This document shows positions 8,452 to 16,770 of a DNA stretch of 64,000 nucleotides, piece by piece; the first letter of the stretch is position 1; every line of letters starts with the position of its first letter. The notes below the pieces were generated by a model, which saw only the letters and a program-made list of their open reading frames with translations, had not been told where the DNA came from and made no database searches. The stretch is from Bradyrhizobium sp. CSS354 (GTDB lineage: Bacteria > Pseudomonadota > Alphaproteobacteria > Rhizobiales > Xanthobacteraceae). The stretch is from contig NZ_JAACFU010000010.1 of the NCBI RefSeq assembly GCF_029051725.1, forward strand, positions 124,001 through 188,000, given 5' to 3'. Position numbers and translations under genes: made by a program.

Positions 8452-8567
8452 GCGATGAAACACGGCTTGAACGGTTCTAAGCGCGTGCGTCCCGCCAAGA
8501 AACATCGTAATAGTCGTCCGAGTTTGATGATCCACCGCGGTCCTTGAAACCGCGAGCGGAGGATAGA

Positions 8568-10064
8568 ATGCCAGCCGTGCAAGAGACGGTCGAGCGCGTG
8601 AAGCGCATCGACGTCGATCAGTATCGTTATGGGTTTGAGACCCTGATCGAGTCCGACAAGGCCCCCAAGGGGCTGTCGGAAGAGACCGTAAAGTTCATCT
8701 CCGAGAAGAAGAACGAACCCGCCTGGATGCTCCAGTGGCGGCTCGAAGCCTATCGGCGCTGGCTGACGATGACCGAGCCGACCTGGGCCCGCGTCGACTA
8801 TCCCAAGATCGACTTCCAGGACCTCTATTACTATTCGGCCCCGAAGCCGAAAAAGACGATCACCTCGCTCGACGAGATCGATCCCGAAATCCTCAAGACC
8901 TACGAGAAGCTCGGCATCCCCTTGCGGGAAGTCGCCATGCTCGAAGGCGTCGAGCCGAAGCCCGGCGAGGAGGATCCCGCGCGTCGCAAGATCGCGGTCG
9001 ACGCCGTGTTCGATTCGGTCTCCGTTGCGACCACCTTCAAGGCGGAGCTGAAGAAGGCCGGCGTGATCTTCATGCCGATCTCGGAAGCGATCCGCGAACA
9101 TCCCGAGCTGGTTCAGAAATATCTGGGCTCGGTGGTGCCGACGTCGGACAATTTCTATGCGACGCTGAACTCGGCGGTGTTTTCGGACGGCTCGTTCGTC
9201 TACGTGCCTCCGGGCGTGCGCTGCCCGATGGAGCTGTCGACGTACTTCCGTATCAACGAGCGCAACACCGGTCAGTTCGAGCGCACGCTGATCATCGCGG
9301 ACAAGGGCTCCTACGTCTCCTATCTCGAGGGCTGTACCGCGCCGCAGCGCGACGAGAACCAGCTGCACGCGGCCGTCGTCGAGCTTGTCACGCACGACGA
9401 CGCCGAGATCAAATATTCGACGGTGCAGAACTGGTACCCGGGCAATTCGGAAGGCAAGGGCGGCATCTACAATTTCGTCACCAAGCGTGGCGATTGCCGC
9501 GGCAACAATTCCAAGATCTCCTGGACCCAGGTCGAGACCGGTTCGGCGATCACCTGGAAGTATCCCAGCTGCATTCTGCGGGGCGACAATTCGCGTGGCG
9601 AGTTTTATTCGATCGCGATCTCGAACGGCTATCAGCAGGTCGACAGCGGCACCAAGATGATCCATCTCGGCAAGAACACGTCGAGCCGCATCATCTCCAA
9701 GGGCATCGCCGCCGGCAGGTCGCAGAACACCTATCGCGGGCTCGTCACGGCGCATCGCAAGGCGACCGGCGCGCGCAACTTCACCGCCTGCGATTCGCTG
9801 TTGATCGGCGACAAATGCGGCGCGCACACCGTGCCGTACATCGAAGCCAAGAACTCGTCGGCGACGTTCGAGCACGAGGCCACCACGTCGAAGATCTCCG
9901 AGGACGTGCTGTTCTACTGCATCCAGCGCGGTCTCACGCAGGAGGAGGCGGTCGGCCTCGTCGTCAACGGCTTCGTCAAGGACGTGCTGCAGCAACTGCC
10001 GATGGAATTCGCGGTGGAAGCGCAGAAGCTGATCTCGATCTCGCTCGAAGGATCGGTCGGCTAG
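8568..10064 (+). CDS. sufB: Fe-S cluster assembly scaffold subunit SufB
   Basis: 498 residues. SufB pairs with SufD and the ATPase SufC to form the scaffold on which Fe-S clusters are built. Seen here: KFISEKKNEPAWMLQWRL near the N-terminus, YVPPGVRCPMELSTYFRIN, YLEGCTAP, and the C-terminal ACDSLLIGDKCGAHTVPYIE and FEHEATTSKISEDVLFYC. The ATG at 8568 follows GCGGAGGA at a good distance; the frame opens 24 nt earlier without a site. The 116-nt gap after the desulfurase may hold an internal promoter. Confidence 0.96.
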   Translation: MPAVQETVERVKRIDVDQYRYGFETLIESDKAPKGLSEETVKFISEKKNEPAWMLQWRLEAYRRWLTMTEPTWARVDYPKIDFQDLYYYSAPKPKKTITSLDEIDPEILKTYEKLGIPLREVAMLEGVEPKPGEEDPARRKIAVDAVFDSVSVATTFKAELKKAGVIFMPISEAIREHPELVQKYLGSVVPTSDNFYATLNSAVFSDGSFVYVPPGVRCPMELSTYFRINERNTGQFERTLIIADKGSYVSYLEGCTAPQRDENQLHAAVVELVTHDDAEIKYSTVQNWYPGNSEGKGGIYNFVTKRGDCRGNNSKISWTQVETGSAITWKYPSCILRGDNSRGEFYSIAISNGYQQVDSGTKMIHLGKNTSSRIISKGIAAGRSQNTYRGLVTAHRKATGARNFTACDSLLIGDKCGAHTVPYIEAKNSSATFEHEATTSKISEDVLFYCIQRGLTQEEAVGLVVNGFVKDVLQQLPMEFAVEAQKLISISLEGSVG

Positions 10065-10126
10065 CGCCGATCCTCGCGGCGCGCATCGCGCGCCCCATGC
10101 ATCATTTGAATAAACTGGACACCAAG

Positions 10127-10879
10127 ATGGCTTTGCTCGAAGTGAAAGACCTCAAGGTTCGTGTCGAGGAGCGTGAGATCCTCCACGGGCTGACCCTGAC
10201 CGTGAACGAAGGCGAGATCCACGCGATCATGGGGCCGAACGGCTCCGGCAAGTCGACCCTCTCCCACGTCATCGCCGGCAAGCCCGGTTACGAGGTCACC
10301 GACGGCCAAATCCTGTTCAAGGGCGAAGACCTGCTCGAGATGGCCCCGAACGAGCGCGCCGCCAAGGGCGTGTTCCTGGCGTTCCAGTACCCGGTCGAGA
10401 TTCCCGGCGTCGCCACCATGAATTTCCTGCGCACCGCGCTGAACGCGCAGCGCAAGGCGCGCGGCGAGAGCGAGTATTCGACGCCCGACTTCCTGAAGAA
10501 GGTTCGTGAAGTCTCGAAGTCGCTGAATGTCCCGCAGGACATGCTCAAGCGTGGCGTCAATGTCGGCTTTTCCGGCGGCGAGAAGAAGCGCAACGAGGTG
10601 CTGCAGATGGCGCTGTTCGAGCCGAGCCTGTGCATCCTCGACGAGATGGATTCCGGCCTCGACATCGACGCGCTGCGCATCGCAGCCGACGGCGTCAACG
10701 CGCTGCATTCGCCCAAGCGCGCGATGGTCGTGATCACCCACTATCAGCGGCTGCTCAACTACATCGTGCCCGACATCGTGCACGTGATGTCGAAGGGCCG
10801 TGTCGTGAAGAGCGGCGGCAAGGAACTGGCGCTGGAGCTGGAAGCGTCGGGCTACGCCCAGTTCGAGGACGCCGCGTAA
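10127..10879 (+). CDS. sufC: Fe-S assembly ATPase SufC
   Basis: 250 residues, an ABC-type ATPase that powers the SufBCD scaffold in the cytosol. Walker A is GPNGSGKST near residue 38, the ABC signature is FSGGEKKRNEVLQM, Walker B is LCILDEMDSGLDIDALR, and the switch histidine lies in VVITHYQRLL. The start at 10127 gives the normal SufC N-terminus (MALLEVKDLKVRVEE). It lies 62 nt after sufB and 12 nt before sufD. Confidence 0.96.
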   Translation: MALLEVKDLKVRVEEREILHGLTLTVNEGEIHAIMGPNGSGKSTLSHVIAGKPGYEVTDGQILFKGEDLLEMAPNERAAKGVFLAFQYPVEIPGVATMNFLRTALNAQRKARGESEYSTPDFLKKVREVSKSLNVPQDMLKRGVNVGFSGGEKKRNEVLQMALFEPSLCILDEMDSGLDIDALRIAADGVNALHSPKRAMVVITHYQRLLNYIVPDIVHVMSKGRVVKSGGKELALELEASGYAQFEDAA

Positions 10880-10891
10880 GGATTGTTTGAG

Positions 10892-12196
10892 ATGAACGTT
10901 GCTGTGGCAAAGACCGGAAACGGCCGCGCGGTGAGCGATCTCTTCGCCAGCGCCGAAGGCCGCCTGCCGGGTTCGCCTTCCGTGATCGCGGCGCGCCGCG
11001 AGGCGTTCGAGACCTATGAGCGTCTCGGCCTGCCGCACCGCCGGATCGAGGAATGGAAGTACACCGATCTGCGCGCGCTGGTCGGCGAGGTGCTGCCGCT
11101 GGCGGCGGCGCCCGATGCGGCTGGGTTGAAGCGCGCCGCGGACGCGGTGAAAGCGCACGCGATCGCGGGCGCCCGCAAGCTGGTGCTGGTCGACGGCGTG
11201 TTCGCTCCCGATCTCTCGGACATCAAGGCGCTGGCCTCCGAGGCGGGCTTTAAGACATTGCGGGAGACGCTGGAGAAGGATTCCGGTCTGCTGAAGACCG
11301 CAGCTACCGATGCTGTGATCTCGCTGAACGCGGCAATGGCGACCGACGGTGTTGTGCTTGATATCGCCGACGGCGCGCAGCTGTCCGCGCCGATCCAGAT
11401 CATCCACATTGCGACCGCGCCTTCCGCGTCGACTTTCACCCGCTCGCAGATCGCGGTCGGGAAGGGCGCTCGTGCCACCATCATCGAGAGCTTTGTCGCG
11501 GCCGGCGCCAAGGCCTACCAGGTCAACGATGCCGTCATCCTCTCGGTCGGCGACAACGCCGACGTCGCGCATATCCGCCTGATGGACGATTCGCCGGATG
11601 CGGTGAACGTCACCTCGCAATTCGTCACCGTCGGCGCGAATACAAAGCTCAATTTCTTCAACATGACCACCGGTGCTGCGGTCAGCCGCCTCCAGGGCTT
11701 CATCACGCTCGCAGGCGAGGGCAGTGAACTCTCCGTCAACGGCGTGAATCTGTTGCAGAAGACCGAGCATGGCGACACCACGCTGGTCGTCGACCACGCC
11801 GTGCCGAATTGTGTGAGCCGCGAAGTCTTCCGGGCCGTGATCGACGATCGTGCGCACTCGGTGTTCCAGGGCCGCATCATCGTTCGTCCAGATGCGCAGA
11901 AGACCGACGGCAAGATGATGATCCGCGCGCTGCTGCTGTCGGACGAGGCGGAAGCCGACAACAAGCCCGAGCTCGAGATCTTTGCTGACGACGTCTCCTG
12001 CGGTCACGGCGCCACCGCCGGTGCGCTCGACGACAGCCTGCTGTTCTATCTGAAAGCGCGTGGGCTGCCGGAGAAGCAGGCCCAGGCGCTGCTGATCCAG
12101 GCTTTCGTGGGCGAGGCGATCGAGCAGATCGCCGATGATGATCTGCGCGAGCACGTGATCGGCATTGCCGAGCGCTGGCTGGAGCGGCGCCAATGA
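10892..12196 (+). CDS. sufD: Fe-S assembly scaffold subunit SufD
   Basis: 434 residues. It is the SufB paralogue that completes the SufBCD complex. The N-terminal helical part contains RRIEEWKYTDLRAL, and the beta-helix core ends with the conserved FADDVSCGHGATAGALDDSLLFYLKARGLPE (given here in part), including the SCGHG loop and histidine needed for cluster assembly. The ATG at 10892 is 12 nt after the sufC stop. The stop overlaps the sufS start by 4 nt (ATGA), so translation is coupled. Confidence 0.95.
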   Translation: MNVAVAKTGNGRAVSDLFASAEGRLPGSPSVIAARREAFETYERLGLPHRRIEEWKYTDLRALVGEVLPLAAAPDAAGLKRAADAVKAHAIAGARKLVLVDGVFAPDLSDIKALASEAGFKTLRETLEKDSGLLKTAATDAVISLNAAMATDGVVLDIADGAQLSAPIQIIHIATAPSASTFTRSQIAVGKGARATIIESFVAAGAKAYQVNDAVILSVGDNADVAHIRLMDDSPDAVNVTSQFVTVGANTKLNFFNMTTGAAVSRLQGFITLAGEGSELSVNGVNLLQKTEHGDTTLVVDHAVPNCVSREVFRAVIDDRAHSVFQGRIIVRPDAQKTDGKMMIRALLLSDEAEADNKPELEIFADDVSCGHGATAGALDDSLLFYLKARGLPEKQAQALLIQAFVGEAIEQIADDDLREHVIGIAERWLERRQ

Positions 12197-13440
12197 GCAC
12201 GCATCGGGCAGTCAAGAACGGCGCCTATGACGTTGCGCGCGTGCGCGAGGATTTCCCGGCGCTGGCCATGCAGATCTACGGCAAGCCGCTGGTCTATCTC
12301 GATAACGCGGCTTCTGCGCAGAAGCCGAGTGCCGTGCTCGATCGCATGACGCAGGCCTACACCTCCGAATACGCCAACGTACATCGCGGCCTGCATTATC
12401 TCGCCAACGCCGCGACCGAGGCCTATGAGGGCGGCCGCACCAAGGTGGCGCAGTTCATCAACGCGCCGCGGACCGAGGAAGTGATCTTCACTCGCAACGC
12501 GACCGAGGCGATCAACCTCGTCGCCTCGTCCTGGGCTGAACCGAACATCAAAGAAGGCGACGAGATCGTCATCTCGATCATGGAGCACCACTCCAACATC
12601 GTGCCCTGGCATTTCCTCCGGGAACGCCATGGTGCCGTGATCAAATGGGCGCCGGTCGACGACGAGGGCAATTTCCTTATCGACGAATTCGAGAAGCTGC
12701 TGACCTCGAAGACCAAGCTTGTCGCGATCACGCAGATGTCGAACGCGCTCGGCACCATCGTTCCGGTCAAGGACATCGTGAAGATCGCCCACGCCCGCGG
12801 CATCCCCGTGCTGGTCGACGGCAGCCAGGGCGCCGTGCATCTGCCCGTCGACGTCCAGGACCTCGGCTGCGACTTCTACGTTTTCACCGGCCACAAGGTC
12901 TACGGTCCGACCGGCATCGGCGTGCTCTGGGCGAAGTACGACCACCTCGTCGCGATGCGCCCGTTTAACGGCGGCGGCGAGATGATCCGCGAGGTCTCGC
13001 GCGACATCGTCACCTATGGCGATCCCCCGCACAAATTCGAGGCCGGCACGCCGGCGATCGTCGAGGCGGTCGGGCTTGGCGCCGCCATCGACTACGTCAA
13101 TTCGATCGGCAAGGAGCGTATCGCCGCGCACGAGCACGATCTCGTCACCTATGCGCAGGACAAGCTGCGCGAGATCAACTCGCTGCGGCTGATCGGCACG
13201 GCGCGGGGCAAGGGCCCGGTGATCTCCTTCGAGCTCAAGGGCGCGCACGCCCATGACGTCGCCACCGTGATCGACCGCCAGGGCATCGCGGTGCGCGCCG
13301 GCACCCATTGCGTGATGCCGCTTTTAGAGCGGTTCAACGTCACAGCCACATGCCGGGCGTCGTTCGGCATGTATAATACGCGGGAAGAAGTCGATCATCT
13401 GGCACAGGCGCTTCTGAAGGCGCGGGATTTGTTCGCATGA
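12193..13440 (+). CDS. sufS: Cysteine desulfurase SufS
   Basis: 415 residues, group II desulfurase. It opens with a short tail and then VREDFPALAMQIYGKPLVYLDNAA. The PLP lysine lies in FTGHKVYGPTG, and the persulfide cysteine in VRAGTHCVMPLL, on the short ordered loop typical of SufS. No sufE gene is in the window. The 4-nt overlaps with sufD and sufT show tight coupling. Confidence 0.95.
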   Translation: MSTHRAVKNGAYDVARVREDFPALAMQIYGKPLVYLDNAASAQKPSAVLDRMTQAYTSEYANVHRGLHYLANAATEAYEGGRTKVAQFINAPRTEEVIFTRNATEAINLVASSWAEPNIKEGDEIVISIMEHHSNIVPWHFLRERHGAVIKWAPVDDEGNFLIDEFEKLLTSKTKLVAITQMSNALGTIVPVKDIVKIAHARGIPVLVDGSQGAVHLPVDVQDLGCDFYVFTGHKVYGPTGIGVLWAKYDHLVAMRPFNGGGEMIREVSRDIVTYGDPPHKFEAGTPAIVEAVGLGAAIDYVNSIGKERIAAHEHDLVTYAQDKLREINSLRLIGTARGKGPVISFELKGAHAHDVATVIDRQGIAVRAGTHCVMPLLERFNVTATCRASFGMYNTREEVDHLAQALLKARDLFA

Positions 13441-13808
13441 GTGACACGGCCGAAATCAAAGCCAATCCGATGGAAACCCAGTCGGCGCTGCCGCCGGAGG
13501 AGACCGAGCGTCTCACCACCGAAATCATCGCCGGGCTGAAGACCGTGTTCGACCCGGAAATCCCAGCTGATATCTACGAGCTCGGCCTGATCTACAAGGT
13601 CGAGATCAAGGACGATCGTTCCGTCGACGTGCAAATGACTCTGACGACGCCGAATTGCCCGGCCGCCGGCGAGCTGCCGACGATGGTCGAGAACGCGGTC
13701 GCCAGCGTCCCCGGCGTCGGCGTAGTCGACGTCAAGGTGGTCTGGGAACCGGCCTGGACGCCGGAGCGCATGAGCGACGAGGCGCGCCTCGTGCTCAACA
13801 TGTGGTGA
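13437..13808 (+). CDS. sufT: SufT, MIP18/DUF59 family Fe-S assembly factor
   Basis: 123 residues. The domain (about 30-123) shows the DUF59 pattern FDPEIPADIYELGLIYKVEI, then TLTTPNCPAAGELP with the conserved cysteine, and VKVVWEPAWTPERMSDEARL. Proteins of this family help Fe-S maturation, above all under high demand. The gene overlaps sufS by 4 nt and is followed by sufA after 85 nt. Confidence 0.92.
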   Translation: MSDTAEIKANPMETQSALPPEETERLTTEIIAGLKTVFDPEIPADIYELGLIYKVEIKDDRSVDVQMTLTTPNCPAAGELPTMVENAVASVPGVGVVDVKVVWEPAWTPERMSDEARLVLNMW

Positions 13809-13893
13809 CGCGTAACCTCGGCTTTAGATACTTAGAAGATCCTTGTTGGATCCTTGGCATTGAATTCGCTCGGCAACGGACCACATCACTGAC

Positions 13894-14304
13894 ATGACAC
13901 AGATTTCGTCAGGCTCGACACCAGCATCCACTCCGAAGCCGCGGCGGCCCCGCCCGCAGGTGATGCGGCTGACGGACGCTGCTGCCCAGCGCATTAACGA
14001 GCTGACCCAGCGGGCCGATTCCGAGATCGTGGGCTTGCGTGTCGGCGTCAAGAACGGCGGCTGTGCCGGTCAGTCCTACACTGTCGAATACGCCCATGAC
14101 GTCCGCCCGACCGACGAGGTCGTCGAGGACAAGGGCGTCAAGATCCTGGTCGATCCGAAGGCCGTGCTGTTCCTGCTCGGCACCGAGATGGACTACAAGG
14201 CCGATAAGATGCAGGCCCAGTTCGTCTTCAACAACCCCAACCAGATCTCCGCCTGCGGCTGCGGCGAGTCGGTCGAGCTGCGCCCGGCGCAGATCGACGG
14301 GTAG
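13894..14304 (+). CDS. sufA: A-type Fe-S carrier (SufA/HesB family)
   Basis: 136 residues. A Pro-rich basic N-terminus of about 28 residues precedes the HesB-like domain. The three conserved cysteines are present: GGCAGQSY in the middle and SACGCGES near the end. Such carriers receive clusters from SufBCD and pass them to target proteins. It is the last gene of the operon; the 85-nt gap before it is longer than the others. A palindromic repeat lies downstream. Confidence 0.93.
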   Translation: MTQISSGSTPASTPKPRRPRPQVMRLTDAAAQRINELTQRADSEIVGLRVGVKNGGCAGQSYTVEYAHDVRPTDEVVEDKGVKILVDPKAVLFLLGTEMDYKADKMQAQFVFNNPNQISACGCGESVELRPAQIDG

Positions 14305-14310
14305 TTTCCT

Positions 14311-14395
14311 GTCATTGCGAGGAGCACTTGCGACGAAGCAATCCAGGCTGTCTCTGCGGCGACAGTCTGGATTGCTTCGCTTCGCTCGCAATGAC
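14311..14395. repeat. Long imperfect palindromic intergenic repeat
   Basis: GTCATTGCGAGGAGC at the left is mirrored by GCTCGCAATGAC at the right, with GAAGCAATCCAG/CTGGATTGCTTC as inner arms and CTGTC/GACAG at the tip. The whole forms an 85-nt stem-loop directly after sufA. Repeats of this type are scattered between genes of Bradyrhizobium and relatives. It may also end transcription of the suf operon. Only one copy was seen in this window. Confidence 0.85.
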
Positions 14396-14439
14396 GGCGG
14401 TGGTATGAAGGCTGGCCTGCTCGCCCCGGGAAGCCTGCC

Positions 14440-14895
14440 ATGGACCGCGAATTCCTGATCGACCTGTTCGCCGATTTCGGCCCCGTCGCGATTCGAAAAA
14501 TGTTTTCCGGCTACGGCATCTCCGCCGACGGCATCAACTTCGCGCTCGCGTTGCGCGCCGGCCTGTTTTTCCGCGCCGATGAGGTGACGATCCCGGATTT
14601 TGAAGCGGAAGGCTCAAAGCCGTTCCAATACGCGAGCCGCGCCAAGACCGTGGTGGTGAACTCCTACTGGGAGCTGCCGGCCCGGCTGTTCGACGATTCC
14701 GAGGAGCTTTCGCAATGGGCGAGGGCCGCGCTCGCCGCCGCCCAGCGCGCCAAGGTGAAAAAGCGGCCCAAAGCCAAGAAGACACCGAAGAAAGCGGCGC
14801 ACAAGCCGGCGAAGAAGGTGGCCAAGCCTGCGAAAGCGCCGAAGAAGGCGAGCAAAAAGAGCTCGCTTGGGAAGCGCGCCAAGCGACTGGGGTAA
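14440..14895 (+). CDS. TfoX N-terminal domain protein with lysine/alanine-rich tail
   Basis: 151 residues. Residues 1-95 form a TfoX-N domain (LFADFGPVAIRKMFSGYGI, then LRAGLFFRADEVTIPDF and FQYASRAKTVVVNSYWELP). Residues from about 100 on are almost only K, A, P and S with PKKA/AKK repeats, like a histone H1 tail, so nucleic-acid binding is likely. TfoX-N proteins are linked to DNA uptake control in some bacteria; the role here is unknown. It is convergent to fabA with 2 nt between stops. Confidence 0.8.
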   Translation: MDREFLIDLFADFGPVAIRKMFSGYGISADGINFALALRAGLFFRADEVTIPDFEAEGSKPFQYASRAKTVVVNSYWELPARLFDDSEELSQWARAALAAAQRAKVKKRPKAKKTPKKAAHKPAKKVAKPAKAPKKASKKSSLGKRAKRLG

Positions 14896-14897
14896 GC

Positions 14898-15428
14898 TCA
14901 GTCCACGGCCTTGGTCAGACCAACCCGCATGTCCTTGGCGGTGAAGACGCAGATGCCGTCGGCAAGCACGCGACCGTCAGCAATTCCGAGCACCAGCTTG
15001 CCGCGCCGGACCATCCGCATGGCGACCTCGTAGCGCACGCGTTGCGCGTTCGGTGTGACCTCGCCCGTGCACGCGACTTCGCCGACGCCGATGGCGCGGC
15101 CCTTGCCCGGCGAGCCCGACCAACCAAGCCAGTAGCCGACCATCTGCCACATGGCATCCAGCCCCAGAGAGGCCGGCATGGTCGCATCGCCGCGATAGTG
15201 GCAATCGAAGAACCAATGGGCCGGCGCGATGTCGAGTTCGCCGACGATATGGCCCTTGCCGAACTCGCCGCCGTCCAGGCTGATCTCCGTGATGCGGTCC
15301 ATCATCAGCATCGGCGGCGCCGGCAATTGCGCATTGCCCGGGCCGAAATAGCCGCCCTCGCTCGATTTCAACAAGTCGTCCCTCGTGTAGGACGGTTGCG
15401 GCGTGTGAAAATCATGCGGGTTGGGCAA
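14898..15428 (-). CDS. fabA: 3-hydroxydecanoyl-ACP dehydratase/isomerase
   Basis: 176 residues. FabA makes and isomerises the trans-2-decenoyl chain that leads to unsaturated fatty acids. The sequence has PSYTRDDLLKSS, PAPPMLMMDRI, the active-site histidine in WFFDCHYRGDATMPASLGLD and the catalytic Asp in that same stretch. The frame has no usable ATG: the start appears to be TTG at 15428, preceded by a strong GGAGGAC at good spacing. The usual partner fabB is not next to it; a GGDEF gene lies upstream. Confidence 0.92.
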   Translation of the reverse strand: MPNPHDFHTPQPSYTRDDLLKSSEGGYFGPGNAQLPAPPMLMMDRITEISLDGGEFGKGHIVGELDIAPAHWFFDCHYRGDATMPASLGLDAMWQMVGYWLGWSGSPGKGRAIGVGEVACTGEVTPNAQRVRYEVAMRMVRRGKLVLGIADGRVLADGICVFTAKDMRVGLTKAVD

Positions 15429-15536
15429 GACGATAAGTCCTCCGGATGCTCGCAGTCGGGCGCCTCGAGACGGCGAGGGAGATGTCGTTCGTCAGGTCAG
15501 AATGTCAAGCGCGGGCGGCGGTGCGCGGCTTCGGCG

Positions 15537-16604
15537 TCACGCCACGCGGTTGTGCGTCTCTACCGCGAATTCCGGATCGGCCTCGCAGATCACGCGGTTG
15601 CGGCCGTTGCGTTTGGCGGCGTACAGGCAAGCATCCGCGCGTTCGATCAGCGCATCGGTGTCGTCGCCCTGCTTGAGCATGGAGACGCCGACGGAGATGG
15701 TGACGCGGCCGAGGATTTCGCCGGTGGACTTCTTCTTTAATTCCTTTGCCATCACCGCGCGGCGGATGTGATCGGCCACCGTGAGGGCCTGGCGCAGCGC
15801 GGTGTTGGGTAGCACGACCGCGAATTCCTCGCCGCCATAGCGCGCGGTGATGTCCTGGCCCTTGATGGTCTGCTTCAGCGACAGGCCGACCAGCCGCAGC
15901 ACCTGGTCGCCGGTGAGATGGCCGTAGGAATCGTTGAACGACTTGAAATGATCGATGTCGACCAGCAGCAGCGACAGCGGCTCGCCGGAGGCGAGCGCGC
16001 CTTGCACGGCCATGTCGATCATGCGATCGAAATATTTGCGGTTGCCGAGCCCCGTCAGCGGATCGGTCAGGCTCTCGGCGCGGATTGCCTCCAGGCTCTG
16101 CTGGAGATTGCTGATCTCGCTCTTCGAGAGCGTCAGCCGATCTTCCAGCGCCTTGTTGGTCTCGCGCATCTCGCTGGTGGAATGCAGCAGCGTCTCGACG
16201 ATCGACTTGATCTGCTCGCGGCTCTTGGCCGATGACAGCTTTTCGGTCGCGCCCGACAGGCTGGCATCGTAGGAGCCGGTCATCTCGAGTGCGTCGCCGA
16301 GTACCTTCATGACGTCGTCGATCTCGCCGATGACGCGCGCACCGACCTTGTCGATGCGGTCGGTGGTCTTGATGTGGGAGAGGTAGGTCTCGTAGATCTG
16401 ATCGAGATCGGCCTCGGTCAGCTTGCCGCTCCGCGCCAGCGTCTCGTTGATGATCTTGTTGAGCGGGGCGTTGTAGCCGGTGGCGTAGACGAACCAGATC
16501 TCGTAATTGCGGGGAATTGCCGTCTGTCGTAGCGATCGGATTTGACCGAGCGCAACCTCAGCGAACGCCATCGTGCGTTCGTGTTCGTCGAGCACCTTGA
16601 CCAC
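15537..16604 (-). CDS. Diguanylate cyclase (GGDEF domain)
   Basis: 355 residues. The C-terminal GGDEF domain (about 180-345) has LTGLGNRKYFD, VDIDHFKSFND and the intact active-site signature YGGEEF, so c-di-GMP synthesis is expected. The RxxD product-inhibition site is absent (GQD instead). The N-terminal half is helical, without membrane spans, and contains RNYEIWFVYATGYN, a motif shared by many alphaproteobacterial cyclases of this kind; what it senses is unknown. The start is GTG at 16604, with GGGG upstream. Confidence 0.9.
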   Translation of the reverse strand: MVKVLDEHERTMAFAEVALGQIRSLRQTAIPRNYEIWFVYATGYNAPLNKIINETLARSGKLTEADLDQIYETYLSHIKTTDRIDKVGARVIGEIDDVMKVLGDALEMTGSYDASLSGATEKLSSAKSREQIKSIVETLLHSTSEMRETNKALEDRLTLSKSEISNLQQSLEAIRAESLTDPLTGLGNRKYFDRMIDMAVQGALASGEPLSLLLVDIDHFKSFNDSYGHLTGDQVLRLVGLSLKQTIKGQDITARYGGEEFAVVLPNTALRQALTVADHIRRAVMAKELKKKSTGEILGRVTISVGVSMLKQGDDTDALIERADACLYAAKRNGRNRVICEADPEFAVETHNRVA

Positions 16605-16770
16605 GGAACATACCCCACAGCGATCGGCGCGCCGTCGACCGCAGCAATACTTAAATTATGTTCGTAGGCTAACGGACGATCGTGAACGCCCCGTAAATAT
16701 ACGTCCACGAATGCGTCCAAAAAAGTGCGCGCCAGCTTTACTTCAACCAAAGCCGGGCGCGCATCGCGCT

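Noticed and set aside
8465..8482. Possible Irr/iron control element GCTTGAACGGTTCTAAGC upstream of sufB
   Set aside because: The symmetry is poor (about 10 of 18 positions) and the match to the TTNGAA/TTCNAA form is partial. A motif scan against known Irr sites would be needed.
8455..8547. 30-residue basic ORF between the desulfurase and sufB (MKHGLNGSKRVRPAKKHRN)
   Set aside because: It has a plausible start but overlaps no pattern I recognise, and the stretch is better explained as leader or internal promoter.
8073..9995. Long minus-strand open frame of 640 codons across the desulfurase and sufB genes
   Set aside because: It lies entirely antisense to two genes with clear family motifs. 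Its composition (many D, R, H, V) is that of a GC-rich shadow frame.
14311..14395. CRISPR-like or tRNA-like structure after sufA
   Set aside because: There is a single palindrome without repeated spacers and without anticodon or T-loop signatures; it fits a dispersed rhizobial intergenic repeat.
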